The notes below the pieces were generated by a model. That model searched no databases, was not told the origin of the DNA, and saw nothing but the letters and a program-made list of their open reading frames with translations. From positions 57,188 to 121,187 of the forward strand of contig NZ_MYFN02000015.1 in assembly GCF_004514425.2 (NCBI RefSeq): a stretch of 64,000 nucleotides of DNA, read 5' to 3'. Below, one piece after another: positions 34,347 through 43,139 of the stretch (position 1 is its first letter; every line of letters begins with the position of its first letter). The stretch comes from Shinella sumterensis. Its GTDB lineage: Bacteria > Pseudomonadota > Alphaproteobacteria > Rhizobiales > Rhizobiaceae. A program made the translations under genes and the position numbers.

Positions 34347-35177
34347 ATGACTAAAGCACTTCTCGCCTCCCTCTCTCGCCGCACATTCCTCGCCGCCCTT
34401 GCCGCGACCGCCTTCACCATTGCTGCCCTGCCTTCGTCACCTGTCTTTGCCGAGGACAAGAAGGTGCTGAAGGTCGGCATCATTTCCGGTGAGGACGAGG
34501 ATGTCTGGCGCGTCGTCACGGCTGAGGCCGCCAAGAAGGGACTTACGATTGAAACGGTCGTCTTCAATGACTATACGCAGCCCAACGAGTCCCTTGAGCG
34601 CGGCGAAATCGACGCAAACGCCTTCCAGCATCTCCCCTACCTCGAAAACCAGATCAAGCAGAACGGCTACAAGATCGTCCCCGTCGGGTATACCGGCGTC
34701 TGGCCGATCGGTCTTTATTCGAAGAAGCATGCAAAGACGGCTGATCTGCCTGACGGTGCCGTGATCGGCGTCCCCAACGATCCCTCGAACGAGGGCAGGG
34801 CACTTCGGGTCCTGCAGAACGAAGGGCTGATCAAACTGAAGGACGGCACTGGTATCCTGGCGACGATTGCCGACATCTCGGAAAACCCGAAGAACCTCGA
34901 AATCAAGGAACTCGATGCCGGCATCGTCGGACGCTCGGTGGATGATCTCGATGCTGCCGTGGTCAATACCGACTGGGCGCTGAAGAGTGGCCTTACGCCC
35001 GAGAACCGTATCGCGCAGGAACCGGTCGCCGACAATCCCTACCGAAACTTCATCGCGGTGCGGACTGAATCGGAGAAAGAGCCCTGGGTCAAGGAGCTTG
35101 TTTCGGCCTATCAGAACGACGCCGTAAAGGCCGAGTTTGACCGCGTATACAAGGGCACGGGCATCAGCGCCTACTGA
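34347..35177 (+). CDS. MetQ/NlpA-family solute-binding protein, non-lipoprotein
   Basis: The 276-residue protein has the NlpA pattern: [59 protein letters not shown], then [17 protein letters not shown]. It begins with a twin-arginine-like signal ([16 protein letters not shown]) ending PVFAED and has no lipobox Cys, unlike typical MetQ lipoproteins. It would bind methionine or another small sulfur compound for the MetN/MetI-like pair downstream. It is followed by the strongest hairpin in the window. Confidence 0.9.
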   Translation: MTKALLASLSRRTFLAALAATAFTIAALPSSPVFAEDKKVLKVGIISGEDEDVWRVVTAEAAKKGLTIETVVFNDYTQPNESLERGEIDANAFQHLPYLENQIKQNGYKIVPVGYTGVWPIGLYSKKHAKTADLPDGAVIGVPNDPSNEGRALRVLQNEGLIKLKDGTGILATIADISENPKNLEIKELDAGIVGRSVDDLDAAVVNTDWALKSGLTPENRIAQEPVADNPYRNFIAVRTESEKEPWVKELVSAYQNDAVKAEFDRVYKGTGISAY

Positions 35178-35196
35178 CCCTCTTAGACATTCCAGT

Positions 35197-35241
35197 CACC
35201 AGCCCGCGAGGCCTTTGGCCATCGCGGGCTGGTGTCGTTTT
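35197..35241 (+). terminator. strong stem-loop after metQ-like gene (terminator/attenuator)
   Basis: Perfect 13-bp stem CACCAGCCCGCGA / TCGCGGGCTGGTG (35197-35234) followed by TCGTTTTC. It can cut expression of the ATPase and permease relative to the binding protein. Confidence 0.75.
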
Positions 35242-35254
35242 CGAAAGCTATGCA

Positions 35255-36316
35255 ATGAACAGCCATATGCCGCCGTCGTCGACGGCATCTCAGGACCAGA
35301 GCGTCGTCCGACTTCGGGACGTCAAGCGCAGCTTCGGGGCAACGGCAGCGCTTGATGGCGTCTCGCTGAATGTCCAGCGCGGAGAGATTCTCGGTATTAT
35401 CGGCCGAAGCGGCGCCGGAAAATCAACCCTGATCCGTTGCCTTAACGGGCTGGAGCGACCGGATGCCGGCACGATCGAGATCGAAAGGCGCGACATCACC
35501 CGCCTTGGCGAGACTGACCTCCAGCCGCTCCGCCGAAAGATCGGCATGATATTCCAGCATTTCAATCTGCTGTCGGCGAAGACGGTGGAGGAGAATGTCG
35601 CGTTGCCGTTGAAAATCGAGGGATGGCCCAGAGCGAAGCGGTTGGCACGGGCCGCGGAGCTTTTGGACGTTGTCGGGCTTACCGGAAAAGCCGACGCCTA
35701 TCCCAAGGCGCTTTCGGGTGGTCAAAAGCAGCGCGTCGGCATTGCGCGCGCGCTTGCCGCACAGCCGGCGCTCCTTTTGTCGGACGAGGCGACCTCCGCA
35801 CTTGATCCGGAAACGACACGGTCCATCCTTGCGCTTCTGCGCGATATCAACCGCCGGCTCGGTCTGACGATCCTGCTCATCACGCATGAAATGGAAGTGG
35901 TCCGTGCGATTGCCGACCGCGTGGTCGTCCTCGATCATGGTCGCATCGTCGAGGAGGGCCCCGTTTGGCAGATTTTCTCGCACCCGCAGAGCGATACGAC
36001 CCGAAGCTTGCTGAGCGGTGTGCGTCCACAACTGCCCGCGCATATTGCAGGCAGTCTGACGCAGGCCACAGCTGCGACGGTGATCGTTGCCGCAGATGTC
36101 GGCGGCGCGGCCGCGACGGATTTCCTAAAGGATATCGGACGCGCCTTCCCCGACGGCTTGAACCTGATCCATGGCGGGATCGACCATATCGGCAGCCAGC
36201 CCGTGGGCCGGTTCTTCCTCTCGCTGCCGTCAGAATCTCTCTCTCTTTTCCTGCAATCGGCGCAAATTCTTGGCGCGCATGTGGAGGTGCTCGGCCATGT
36301 CGCAGATCCTGTTTGA
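35255..36316 (+). CDS. MetN-type methionine ABC transporter ATPase
   Basis: The 353-residue ATPase has Walker [10 protein letters not shown] (50-58), Q-loop [15 protein letters not shown] (the MetN form), signature [15 protein letters not shown], Walker [16 protein letters not shown], and a C-terminal NIL-like domain (about 265-350) that gives substrate feedback in MetN. Because the upstream hairpin falls in a 77-base gap, the gene may be expressed at a lower level than its binding protein. The end overlaps the permease gene by 20 bases. Confidence 0.92.
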   Translation: MNSHMPPSSTASQDQSVVRLRDVKRSFGATAALDGVSLNVQRGEILGIIGRSGAGKSTLIRCLNGLERPDAGTIEIERRDITRLGETDLQPLRRKIGMIFQHFNLLSAKTVEENVALPLKIEGWPRAKRLARAAELLDVVGLTGKADAYPKALSGGQKQRVGIARALAAQPALLLSDEATSALDPETTRSILALLRDINRRLGLTILLITHEMEVVRAIADRVVVLDHGRIVEEGPVWQIFSHPQSDTTRSLLSGVRPQLPAHIAGSLTQATAATVIVAADVGGAAATDFLKDIGRAFPDGLNLIHGGIDHIGSQPVGRFFLSLPSESLSLFLQSAQILGAHVEVLGHVADPV

Positions 36317-36953
36317 ACTGCTCCTGCGATCCCTCTGGGAAACCGTGCTCATGACGGCGGCGTCTGGCTTGATCTCGCTCGTCTTCGGATTGCCGCTCGG
36401 ATTAGCGCTTGTGATGACCGCCCGCGGCGGTATTGCGGAGGCACGTCGCGTAAACATCGTGCTCGGCGCCATCATCAACGCCTTTCGCTCCGTTCCTTTC
36501 ATCATTCTCCTCGTCGCGCTCATCCCGGTGACGCGGCTCATCGTCGGTACGTCGATCGGCACCTGGGCCGCCATCGTACCGCTCGCCATCGCAGCCACAC
36601 CCTACTACGCACGCATCGCCGAGGTTTCCCTTCGCGAGGTGGATCGTGGCCTCGTGGAGGCGGTCCGCGCGATGGGCGGCAACCGCTGGACGATCGTGCG
36701 CGAGGTTCTGATACCCGAAGCCCTGCCGGGTCTGGTTGCGGGCTTCACCGTTACGGTCGTCACGCTGATCGGAGCCTCCGCCATGGCCGGAGCGATCGGG
36801 GCAGGTGGCCTGGGCGACCTTGCCATTCGCTACGGATATCAGCGCTTCGAAACGGCTGTCATGGTCGCGGTCGTGGTCGTGCTGATCATTTTGGTATCCG
36901 CTATCCAATGGCTTGGCGACCGTGCAGTGGATGCGGTCGACCATCGTGGCTAG
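36297..36953 (+). CDS. MetI-type methionine ABC transporter permease
   Basis: The 218-residue permease has five predicted helices, [26 protein letters not shown] and the loop [32 protein letters not shown], both MetI hallmarks. The ATG at 36297 lies inside the end of metN and has GGAGGTG about eight bases upstream. It completes the MetNIQ-like importer; the sulfur-island setting suggests D-methionine or another organosulfur ligand rather than housekeeping L-methionine, which is inference. Confidence 0.92.
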   Translation: MSQILFELLLRSLWETVLMTAASGLISLVFGLPLGLALVMTARGGIAEARRVNIVLGAIINAFRSVPFIILLVALIPVTRLIVGTSIGTWAAIVPLAIAATPYYARIAEVSLREVDRGLVEAVRAMGGNRWTIVREVLIPEALPGLVAGFTVTVVTLIGASAMAGAIGAGGLGDLAIRYGYQRFETAVMVAVVVVLIILVSAIQWLGDRAVDAVDHRG

Positions 36954-36993
36954 CGGTCGCCGGTTCAACAAACCCAATCTCCGTGGGGATAGG

Positions 36994-37677
36994 ATGACCA
37001 TTATCGACGCGATGCCACTGCTCGCACCTCACGGCCGGATCAGGGCAGCGATCAACCTTGGCAATCCTCTGCTCGCTTGGCGCCTGTCCGATGGCGGTCT
37101 GGACGGACTTTCCGTCCGGATCGCAAGGGAGATCGCCGAGATCCTCGGCGTTGGCCTGCGTCTTATTGCGGTGGAGCATGCGCGGCACTCTTTCGAGCGG
37201 TTGCGCGACGGCGATGCGGATGTCGGCTTTCTTGCTATTGATCCACTCCGCGCCGAGTATCTTGCCTTTTCAGATCCCTACGTCACAATCCATGGCGGCT
37301 TTCTGGTTCCCGATGGATCGTCGCTCCAGACGGCGGAGGATGTCGATCAGGCCTCAATCAGGATCGCAGCTTCGCATGGAAGTGCCTATGGACTTCACTT
37401 GCAGCGGGTCGTTACGTCGGCGACGATCGTCGAGACGGCTTCGTTCGAGGAAAGCTTGACCCTGCTCCGCAGGGGTGAGGTGGACGTGGCTGCCGGTATC
37501 ACCGAAGCCTTCCCGCAAAACGCGACGGGAGCGTGGCGTACACTCGAAGGCACCTTCCTGCAAATCCGGCAGGCGGTCTGTGTGCGGATCGAACGTGCGG
37601 CGGCAATCGCCTTTCTAAATGACTACCTTTCGGCTCGGCCGACTGTTTCGAATGAAATGCATCAGGATAAAGCGTAA
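36994..37677 (+). CDS. family 3 solute-binding-like protein without signal peptide
   Basis: The 227-residue protein has the family 3 ligand-binding pattern (RIRAAINLGNPLLAWRLSDGGLDGLSVRIAREIAEILGVGLRL in outline, then ADVGFLAIDPLRAEYLAFSDPYVTIHGGFLVP). It starts MTIIDAMPLLAPHGR, with no hydrophobic leader. The start at 36994 follows GGGGATAGG; the longer frame (from 36913) adds no signal either. It would stay in the cytoplasm unless an N-terminus is missing, so it may act as a sensor, chaperone or enzyme rather than a transporter part. It lies 40 bases after metI and nine bases before a dehydrogenase gene. Confidence 0.8.
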   Translation: MTIIDAMPLLAPHGRIRAAINLGNPLLAWRLSDGGLDGLSVRIAREIAEILGVGLRLIAVEHARHSFERLRDGDADVGFLAIDPLRAEYLAFSDPYVTIHGGFLVPDGSSLQTAEDVDQASIRIAASHGSAYGLHLQRVVTSATIVETASFEESLTLLRRGEVDVAAGITEAFPQNATGAWRTLEGTFLQIRQAVCVRIERAAAIAFLNDYLSARPTVSNEMHQDKA

Positions 37678-37686
37678 AGGGTCTAA

Positions 37687-38655
37687 ATGCTGCGCGTGGC
37701 CATTCTCGACGACTATCAGAACGTCTCCCTTACTTTGGCCGATTGGTCGTCGCTTGGAAGGGACGTCGAAGTCGTCCGGTTCGATCACAATCTGGATCGG
37801 GACGATGCGATCGTCTCGGCCCTTGCCAGCTTTGACGTTCTCTGCTTGATGCGCGAGCGCATGCCCCTTTCGGCGCAGGTCATTGCCCGGCTGTCGGCCT
37901 TGCGGCTCGTGGTCGTCACGGGGACACGTGTGCGCACGATCGATATGGCGGCGGCAGCAGAACATGGGATCACCGTCTGCCACACGCATGCGGGTGAATC
38001 TGCCACTGCCACGCCGGAGCTTGCATGGGGTCTTATCCTTTCGCTTGCCCGCTCCATTCCCGAAGAGGACGCGCGCCTGCGCCAAGGCGGATGGCAGACG
38101 ACAATCGGCTCTACGCTCGCCGGCAAGACCCTTGGCCTCGTCGGTCTCGGCAAGCTGGGTGCGCGCATGGTGCCCATCGCCCGAGCCTTTGGCATGGATG
38201 TCATTGCCTGGAGCCCGAACCTGACGAACGATCGCGCGGCCGAAGCGGGCGCTCTCCGCGTCGAGAAGATGAGGCTCTTCCAGGAGGCAGATGTCGTTTC
38301 GCTCCATCTGGTGCTTGGCGAACGAAGCCGGCATGTCGTTTCCCATACGGAACTGCGTGCCATGAAGCGGGGCGCCATGTTGATCAACACGTCGCGCGGC
38401 CCGCTGGTTGATGAAGGCGCCTTGCTCGAAGCCCTGCAAAAGCGTCGTATTCTTGCCGGCCTCGATGTCTTCGATCAGGAGCCCCTACCGATCAACCATC
38501 CGCTGCGCGCAGCGCCAAACACTGTACTGACACCCCATCTGGGCTACGTCACGAATGGTGCGTATGCGGCGTTCTTCCGCGACACGGTCGAGAATATCCG
38601 CGCATGGCGCGAGGGCAAGCCTGTCCGTGTCCTTGTCGCACCGAACCGGAACTGA
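37687..38655 (+). CDS. D-2-hydroxyacid dehydrogenase (intact catalytic triad)
   Basis: The 322-residue protein has VGLGKLGARM as NAD-binding motif (near 152), the substrate Arg in NTSRGPLVDE, the catalytic Glu in DVFDQEPLP and the His in TPHLGYVT. It reduces 2-oxo acids to D-2-hydroxy acids or the reverse. In this operon a role in handling the oxo acid of methionine or a similar sulfur amino acid is possible but not shown. Confidence 0.9.
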   Translation: MLRVAILDDYQNVSLTLADWSSLGRDVEVVRFDHNLDRDDAIVSALASFDVLCLMRERMPLSAQVIARLSALRLVVVTGTRVRTIDMAAAAEHGITVCHTHAGESATATPELAWGLILSLARSIPEEDARLRQGGWQTTIGSTLAGKTLGLVGLGKLGARMVPIARAFGMDVIAWSPNLTNDRAAEAGALRVEKMRLFQEADVVSLHLVLGERSRHVVSHTELRAMKRGAMLINTSRGPLVDEGALLEALQKRRILAGLDVFDQEPLPINHPLRAAPNTVLTPHLGYVTNGAYAAFFRDTVENIRAWREGKPVRVLVAPNRN

Positions 38656-38866
38656 CATCCCTGGTGCGTCCGCAGGATGTGGCCGCTCCAAGGCGGCTCA
38701 ATTCTAAGGCAAGCAAAAGCCGCGGCGCGCCATAATAATCTATAAAATCTATAAAAATTAGTGAAACTGTCCTGTACGGCCGGTGCTTGCCAACTATGCT
38801 CGCCGTCGACCGACGAGGCCATTTCATAGCCGTCTGTTTTTCAAGCGAAACGAACCAGTAGCCGCG
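38656..38866. other. intergenic region with AT-rich partial repeats
   Basis: A tandem pair of TCTATAAAA units (38739-38747 and 38748-38756) followed by TTAGTG resembles a degraded copy of the island inverted repeat. It probably belongs to the promoter of the LLM-Fbp operon. Confidence 0.4.
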
Positions 38867-40204
38867 ATGACCGCCGATACCGCCCTTCATCTTAATGTTT
38901 TCGTCCCAACGACCGGCCATCACGAGGCTTCCTGGCTGCACGAAAAGGCGCAACCCGAGCGGACGACGGATATTTCCTACTATCGCGAAATCGCGCAGAT
39001 TGCCGAGCGCGGGCTCTTCGACAGCCTGTTCCTTGCTGATCAGCTCGCGATCGGTCGCAGTGTACGGCACGTAGCGCAAGGCAAGCTCGAGCCGCTCACG
39101 CTTCTTTCGGCGCTTTCGGGTGCAACCGAGCGGATCGGCCTCATCGCGACGGCCTCGACGACCTACAGCGAGCCCTACAATCTCGCGCGCCAGTTTGCCT
39201 CGCTCGATCATATAAGCGGTGGTCGGGCCGGTTGGAACATCGTCACTTCCTGGTCTGCCGAGGCGGCAGGAAATTTCGGAGCATCGGAGCGTGCCCAGCA
39301 CGGCGACCGTTATCAGCGGGCGACGGAATTCGTCGATGTCGTCTCCAAGCTCTGGGACAGCTGGGAAGACGGCGCCCGCGTCTATGATCGTCACAATGGA
39401 ATCTATGCGGACACGGACCGGATTCATCAGATTGACCACCGCGGCGATCACTTTACCGTCCGCGGGCCGCTCGATCAGGCGCGCTCACCGCAGGGGCATC
39501 CGCTGTTGGTGCAGGCGGGCTCGTCGGAAAGCGGCCGCAATTTTGCGGCCCGTTATGCAGAGGCGATCTTCACAGCCCAACAGGACCTTGCGGATGCGCA
39601 GGCTTTCCATGCGGATGTAAAGGGTAGGGCCCGCGCCTTCGGCCGCGATACGGCGTCGCTCAAGATCCTGCCGGGTCTCTCACCCATTCTCGGCTCTACG
39701 GAAGCCGAAGCAAGGGCCAACGAAGAGGCACTGAACGCGCTTTCCCTGCCGGCTGTCGGCCTCAAGCACCTGTCGCAACGCTTTGACGGGTTCGATTTCT
39801 CCAACTTGCCGCTTGACGAGCCAATCTCGATAGACTCATTTCCGGCGCCGGAAACCGTCCAGGGTGCGCAGAGCCGTGCCGGAATCATCCTGGAAATCGT
39901 CCGGCGCGAGCGACCGACACTCCGCCAGCTTCTTCATCGGTTGGCCGGGGGGCGCGGGCACAAAGTGCTTGCCGGAACGCCGAAGGCGATCGCCGATCAT
40001 ATCCAGACATGGGTGGAGCAAGGCGCGGCCGACGGGTTCAACATCATGCCAGCCGTCTCGCCTTCAGGCCTGACCGAATTCGTCGATGAGGTCGTTCCGA
40101 TCCTTCAGCAGCGCGGCCTCTTTCGTACCCGTTATGCCGGACGCACGCTGCGTGACCATTTTGGCCTACCACGCCCGGCCAGCCGCTACGCCAGGAGCGC
40201 CTGA
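38867..40204 (+). CDS. LLM-class flavin monooxygenase, no. 3
   Basis: The 445-residue protein has LNVFVPTTGHHEASWLHEKA at the start, TASTTYSEPYNLARQFASLDHISGGRAGWNIVTSWSAEA in outline, and LLVQAGSSESGRNFAARYAEAIFTAQQD. The start at 38867 is chosen from the homologous N-terminus; no clear Shine-Dalgarno is seen, and the open frame extends to 38783. It heads a long operon with an Fbp-type transporter, another LLM protein and a FAD oxidoreductase. Confidence 0.9.
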   Translation: MTADTALHLNVFVPTTGHHEASWLHEKAQPERTTDISYYREIAQIAERGLFDSLFLADQLAIGRSVRHVAQGKLEPLTLLSALSGATERIGLIATASTTYSEPYNLARQFASLDHISGGRAGWNIVTSWSAEAAGNFGASERAQHGDRYQRATEFVDVVSKLWDSWEDGARVYDRHNGIYADTDRIHQIDHRGDHFTVRGPLDQARSPQGHPLLVQAGSSESGRNFAARYAEAIFTAQQDLADAQAFHADVKGRARAFGRDTASLKILPGLSPILGSTEAEARANEEALNALSLPAVGLKHLSQRFDGFDFSNLPLDEPISIDSFPAPETVQGAQSRAGIILEIVRRERPTLRQLLHRLAGGRGHKVLAGTPKAIADHIQTWVEQGAADGFNIMPAVSPSGLTEFVDEVVPILQQRGLFRTRYAGRTLRDHFGLPRPASRYARSA

Positions 40205-40240
40205 GCGTAACCGGCAAACCGAAAGACTGAGGAGGCATTC

Positions 40241-41392
40241 TTGCTTGCGAAAATCGAACCGCTCTCCGGAGCAAGCCAGCATCAGGATGGTGCCGAAGAC
40301 GTTTCCGCACGCCTGACGCTCCGCGGCCTCAGGAAATCACTCGGCGATACGGCCGCCGTAAACGGCATCGATCTCTCGGTGACGGCCGGCGAAAGCGTTG
40401 TTTTGCTTGGCCCGAGCGGGTGCGGAAAGACGACGACGCTGCGCATGGTGGCTGGATTTCTCCAGCCGGACGGCGGCGAAATCCATCTCGACGGCGTCCT
40501 AGCCTCCGACGCGCGCTATACGCTCCCGCCCGAAAAACGCGGCCTCGGCATGGTTTTCCAGACCTATGCGGTCTGGCCGCACAAGACGGTTGAAGAAAAC
40601 GTCGCCTACGGCCTGAAGATGTCTCGAAACTCCCGCGCCGAGGTGCGTGAGGGCGTTGCGGCAGCGCTCGATCTAGTGAAGCTTGGCGACCTCGCCAAAC
40701 GCTACCCGGCCGAGCTTTCCGGCGGACAACAGCAGCGTGTCGCGCTCGCCCGGGCGCTTGCGACACGGCCTTCCCTGTTGCTTCTCGACGAACCGCTGTC
40801 GAACCTCGACGCCTCGCTGCGCGAGGAGATGCGCTTCGAACTCCGGCAGCTTCAGAAGGAACTCGGCATCACCTCGCTCTATGTCACGCACGACCAGGAC
40901 GAGGCGCTTGTGCTCGCGGACCGGATCGTCGTGATGAATGCCGGTCGGATCGAGCAGATCGGGACGCCTGAAGAGGTTTACCGCAAGCCGGCGAGCCGCT
41001 TCGTCGGAAGCTTCGTGGGAACGGCCAACCTCCTCGAAGGGACTGTGCTGCAAAAGAATGTCAGGACCGGGCGCACGCTCGTCAGCCTCGACATCGGCGG
41101 GCAGGTGTGGAGCAACGCGCCGGTCGCCTGGTTTGCCGGCGCCACGCCCGGCAGCCGCGCCACCGTCCTCATTCGCCCCCAAGACCTTCGTTTCAAGGCC
41201 GAGACGACCGATGCGGAGGAGCGGCCCGTCGAGGCGGACTTCATCTCGGAGGCCTTTCTCGGCGGACACTATGAAGTTAAACTCCGGGCGAGCCAGACGC
41301 TTCTGCGCGTGCAATCGCGCGAGCACGGCGCCTTCGTCGACGGCAAGACGCGGCTCTGGGCGCGGCCGGACAGCGCGTGGATCGTAGAATGA
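40241..41392 (+). CDS. Fbp/spermidine-type ABC transporter ATPase
   Basis: The 383-residue ATPase has Walker A GPSGCGKTT (57-65), Q-loop GMVFQTYAVWPHKTV, signature [17 protein letters not shown], Walker B LLLDEPLSNLDASLRE, and a C-terminal TOBE-like region from about 290. The start is TTG at 40241 behind GAGGAGG, six bases away. It energises the two-domain permease that overlaps its stop. The neighbours point to an organosulfur compound rather than iron. Confidence 0.92.
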   Translation: MLAKIEPLSGASQHQDGAEDVSARLTLRGLRKSLGDTAAVNGIDLSVTAGESVVLLGPSGCGKTTTLRMVAGFLQPDGGEIHLDGVLASDARYTLPPEKRGLGMVFQTYAVWPHKTVEENVAYGLKMSRNSRAEVREGVAAALDLVKLGDLAKRYPAELSGGQQQRVALARALATRPSLLLLDEPLSNLDASLREEMRFELRQLQKELGITSLYVTHDQDEALVLADRIVVMNAGRIEQIGTPEEVYRKPASRFVGSFVGTANLLEGTVLQKNVRTGRTLVSLDIGGQVWSNAPVAWFAGATPGSRATVLIRPQDLRFKAETTDAEERPVEADFISEAFLGGHYEVKLRASQTLLRVQSREHGAFVDGKTRLWARPDSAWIVE

Positions 41393-43128
41393 CCGGCCTC
41401 AGCCTTGCCAGGGCGGCCGCGTCGTCAGCGTCACCGGACGCGCTCGCTGGCCTTCGTCGCTATCTCTCGACAATCCAGCCAGTCCGCGCCCTCGTCATCG
41501 GTGCGGCGCTTGCTATCCTCTTTGCGCTGATCGCCTATCCGCTTGCGCTGCTGATCGGCTACAGCCTCGTCGATCAGGACGGTAATCTCACCCTCCAGAC
41601 CTTCGCGACGGCCTTTTCACGCCGCGGCATGTGGACGGCGACGACGAATTCGGTCTGGCTCGTTACCTGGGTAACGATCGGGGCCTGCGCGCTCGGGATT
41701 CCACTCGCCTGGATCGTCGCGCGTACCGACGCACCAGGCAAGTCGCTCGTCGTGCTCGCCGCCGGAATCTCCTTTGTCATCCCGACCTTCATCTCGGTCA
41801 TCTCGTGGATATTCCTGGCTGCACCCAATTCCGGCTATCTCAACAAACTCGCGGTCGACTATCTCGGATTCACCCACGCGCCGCTCAATATCATGAGCTT
41901 CGGCGGCCTCGTCTTCATCGAGATCGTGGGCGTCTATCCGCTCGTTTTCTTCGCGCTCAACGTCGCCCTTAACAATATCGATTCCAGCCATGAGCAGGCT
42001 GCCCGGGTGCTGGGCGCAAGCCGCTTGAAGACGACGCTGACGGTGACGTTGCCGCTCGTTCGTCCGGCGATCCTCTCGGCCGTCATCCTCGTCATGCTCG
42101 ATGCGCTTTCCTCCTTCGGCGCGCCGGCTGCGATCGGGACGATGGCGAATTTCTCGGTCATCACGACGAAGATCTACGATCTGCTGACCTTCCCGCCCCA
42201 GTTCAACTATGCTGCCGCCGTCGCCATGCCGATCATGGTCTTCACCGCAATCAGCCTGATCGTGCAGAAATATGTGATCCGGGCAGAGAATTTCCGCACG
42301 CTTTCGGGCAAGGCCTCGCCCGAACAGGTCATCGCGCTCGGGCGTTGGCGCTGGGCGGCAGGCGCATTTTGCATCGTGGTGGCCCTCGTCACGGCCGTCC
42401 TGCCGCTCGGCGCGCTCGTTCTCCTGTCGACGCTCAGCAATTTCGGGGCGGAAATCACGCCCGACAACCTGGTCGGAAAGCACTACGCCTTGATCGTCGA
42501 TCCCTATTATCCGGCGCGCAGCTCCATCCTGCATTCGATCCTGCTGGCGCTTGCCACCGCCACGGTCTGCGCGACGCTTGGCCTTGTGCTGGGATGGATC
42601 GTCGAGCGGTTCCGCTTCTTCGGCCGGGAGCTTATCAGCTTTCTCGTGATGATCGCCTATGGCTTCCCGTCGATCGCCTACGCGGTCGGCGTGCTGATGG
42701 GCTATGTCGATCTCTTCTACGGCACGTTGATGCTGATCCTCATCTCTTATGCCGGCAAGCTGCTGCCGATCGCCTTTGTGATGGTTCGCAACGGGATCCA
42801 GCAGTTGTCGAGCGATCTCGAAGAGGCCGCGCGGATTTCCGGCGCCGGGTGGCTGCGCTCGATTCGCGACGTAACCTTCCCGCTCGTGCGCGGCGCGGTC
42901 GGCATCGCCTGGGTGCTCGTCTTCTCGCTCAGCCTGCGCGAACTCTCCATGTCGGCGATCCTCGCCCAGTCGGACACGCAGGTCATGCCGACCGTCGTGC
43001 TGCAGTTCATCGAAGACGGCGCCGTCGAACTCGCCGCGGCACTTGCCGTCATCATCGTCGGCGTCAGCCTCTTCATGCTGCTGCTCGCCCGCATTTTCAA
43101 CCGCAAGAAGACGGCCGTCATCACATGA
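41389..43128 (+). CDS. FbpB-type two-domain ABC permease
   Basis: The 579-residue membrane protein has two fused permease halves of about six helices each. EAA-like loops are HEQAARVLGASRLKTTLTVTLP near 205 and LEEAARISGAGWLRSIRDVTFP near 483. This is the layout of FbpB and related importers that use a single-chain permease. The ATG at 41389 overlaps the ATPase stop (ATGA). The matching binding protein is encoded 3 kb downstream (46149), with two oxidoreductase genes between. Confidence 0.92.
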   Translation: MTGLSLARAAASSASPDALAGLRRYLSTIQPVRALVIGAALAILFALIAYPLALLIGYSLVDQDGNLTLQTFATAFSRRGMWTATTNSVWLVTWVTIGACALGIPLAWIVARTDAPGKSLVVLAAGISFVIPTFISVISWIFLAAPNSGYLNKLAVDYLGFTHAPLNIMSFGGLVFIEIVGVYPLVFFALNVALNNIDSSHEQAARVLGASRLKTTLTVTLPLVRPAILSAVILVMLDALSSFGAPAAIGTMANFSVITTKIYDLLTFPPQFNYAAAVAMPIMVFTAISLIVQKYVIRAENFRTLSGKASPEQVIALGRWRWAAGAFCIVVALVTAVLPLGALVLLSTLSNFGAEITPDNLVGKHYALIVDPYYPARSSILHSILLALATATVCATLGLVLGWIVERFRFFGRELISFLVMIAYGFPSIAYAVGVLMGYVDLFYGTLMLILISYAGKLLPIAFVMVRNGIQQLSSDLEEAARISGAGWLRSIRDVTFPLVRGAVGIAWVLVFSLSLRELSMSAILAQSDTQVMPTVVLQFIEDGAVELAAALAVIIVGVSLFMLLLARIFNRKKTAVIT

Positions 43129-43139
43129 CAGGAGCAGAC

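Noticed and set aside
42345..43124. Long upstream extension of the FAD oxidoreductase frame
   Set aside because: It lies inside the permease gene in another register; the translation is Arg/Ala-rich with no family match, and clear starts exist at 43125 and 43140.
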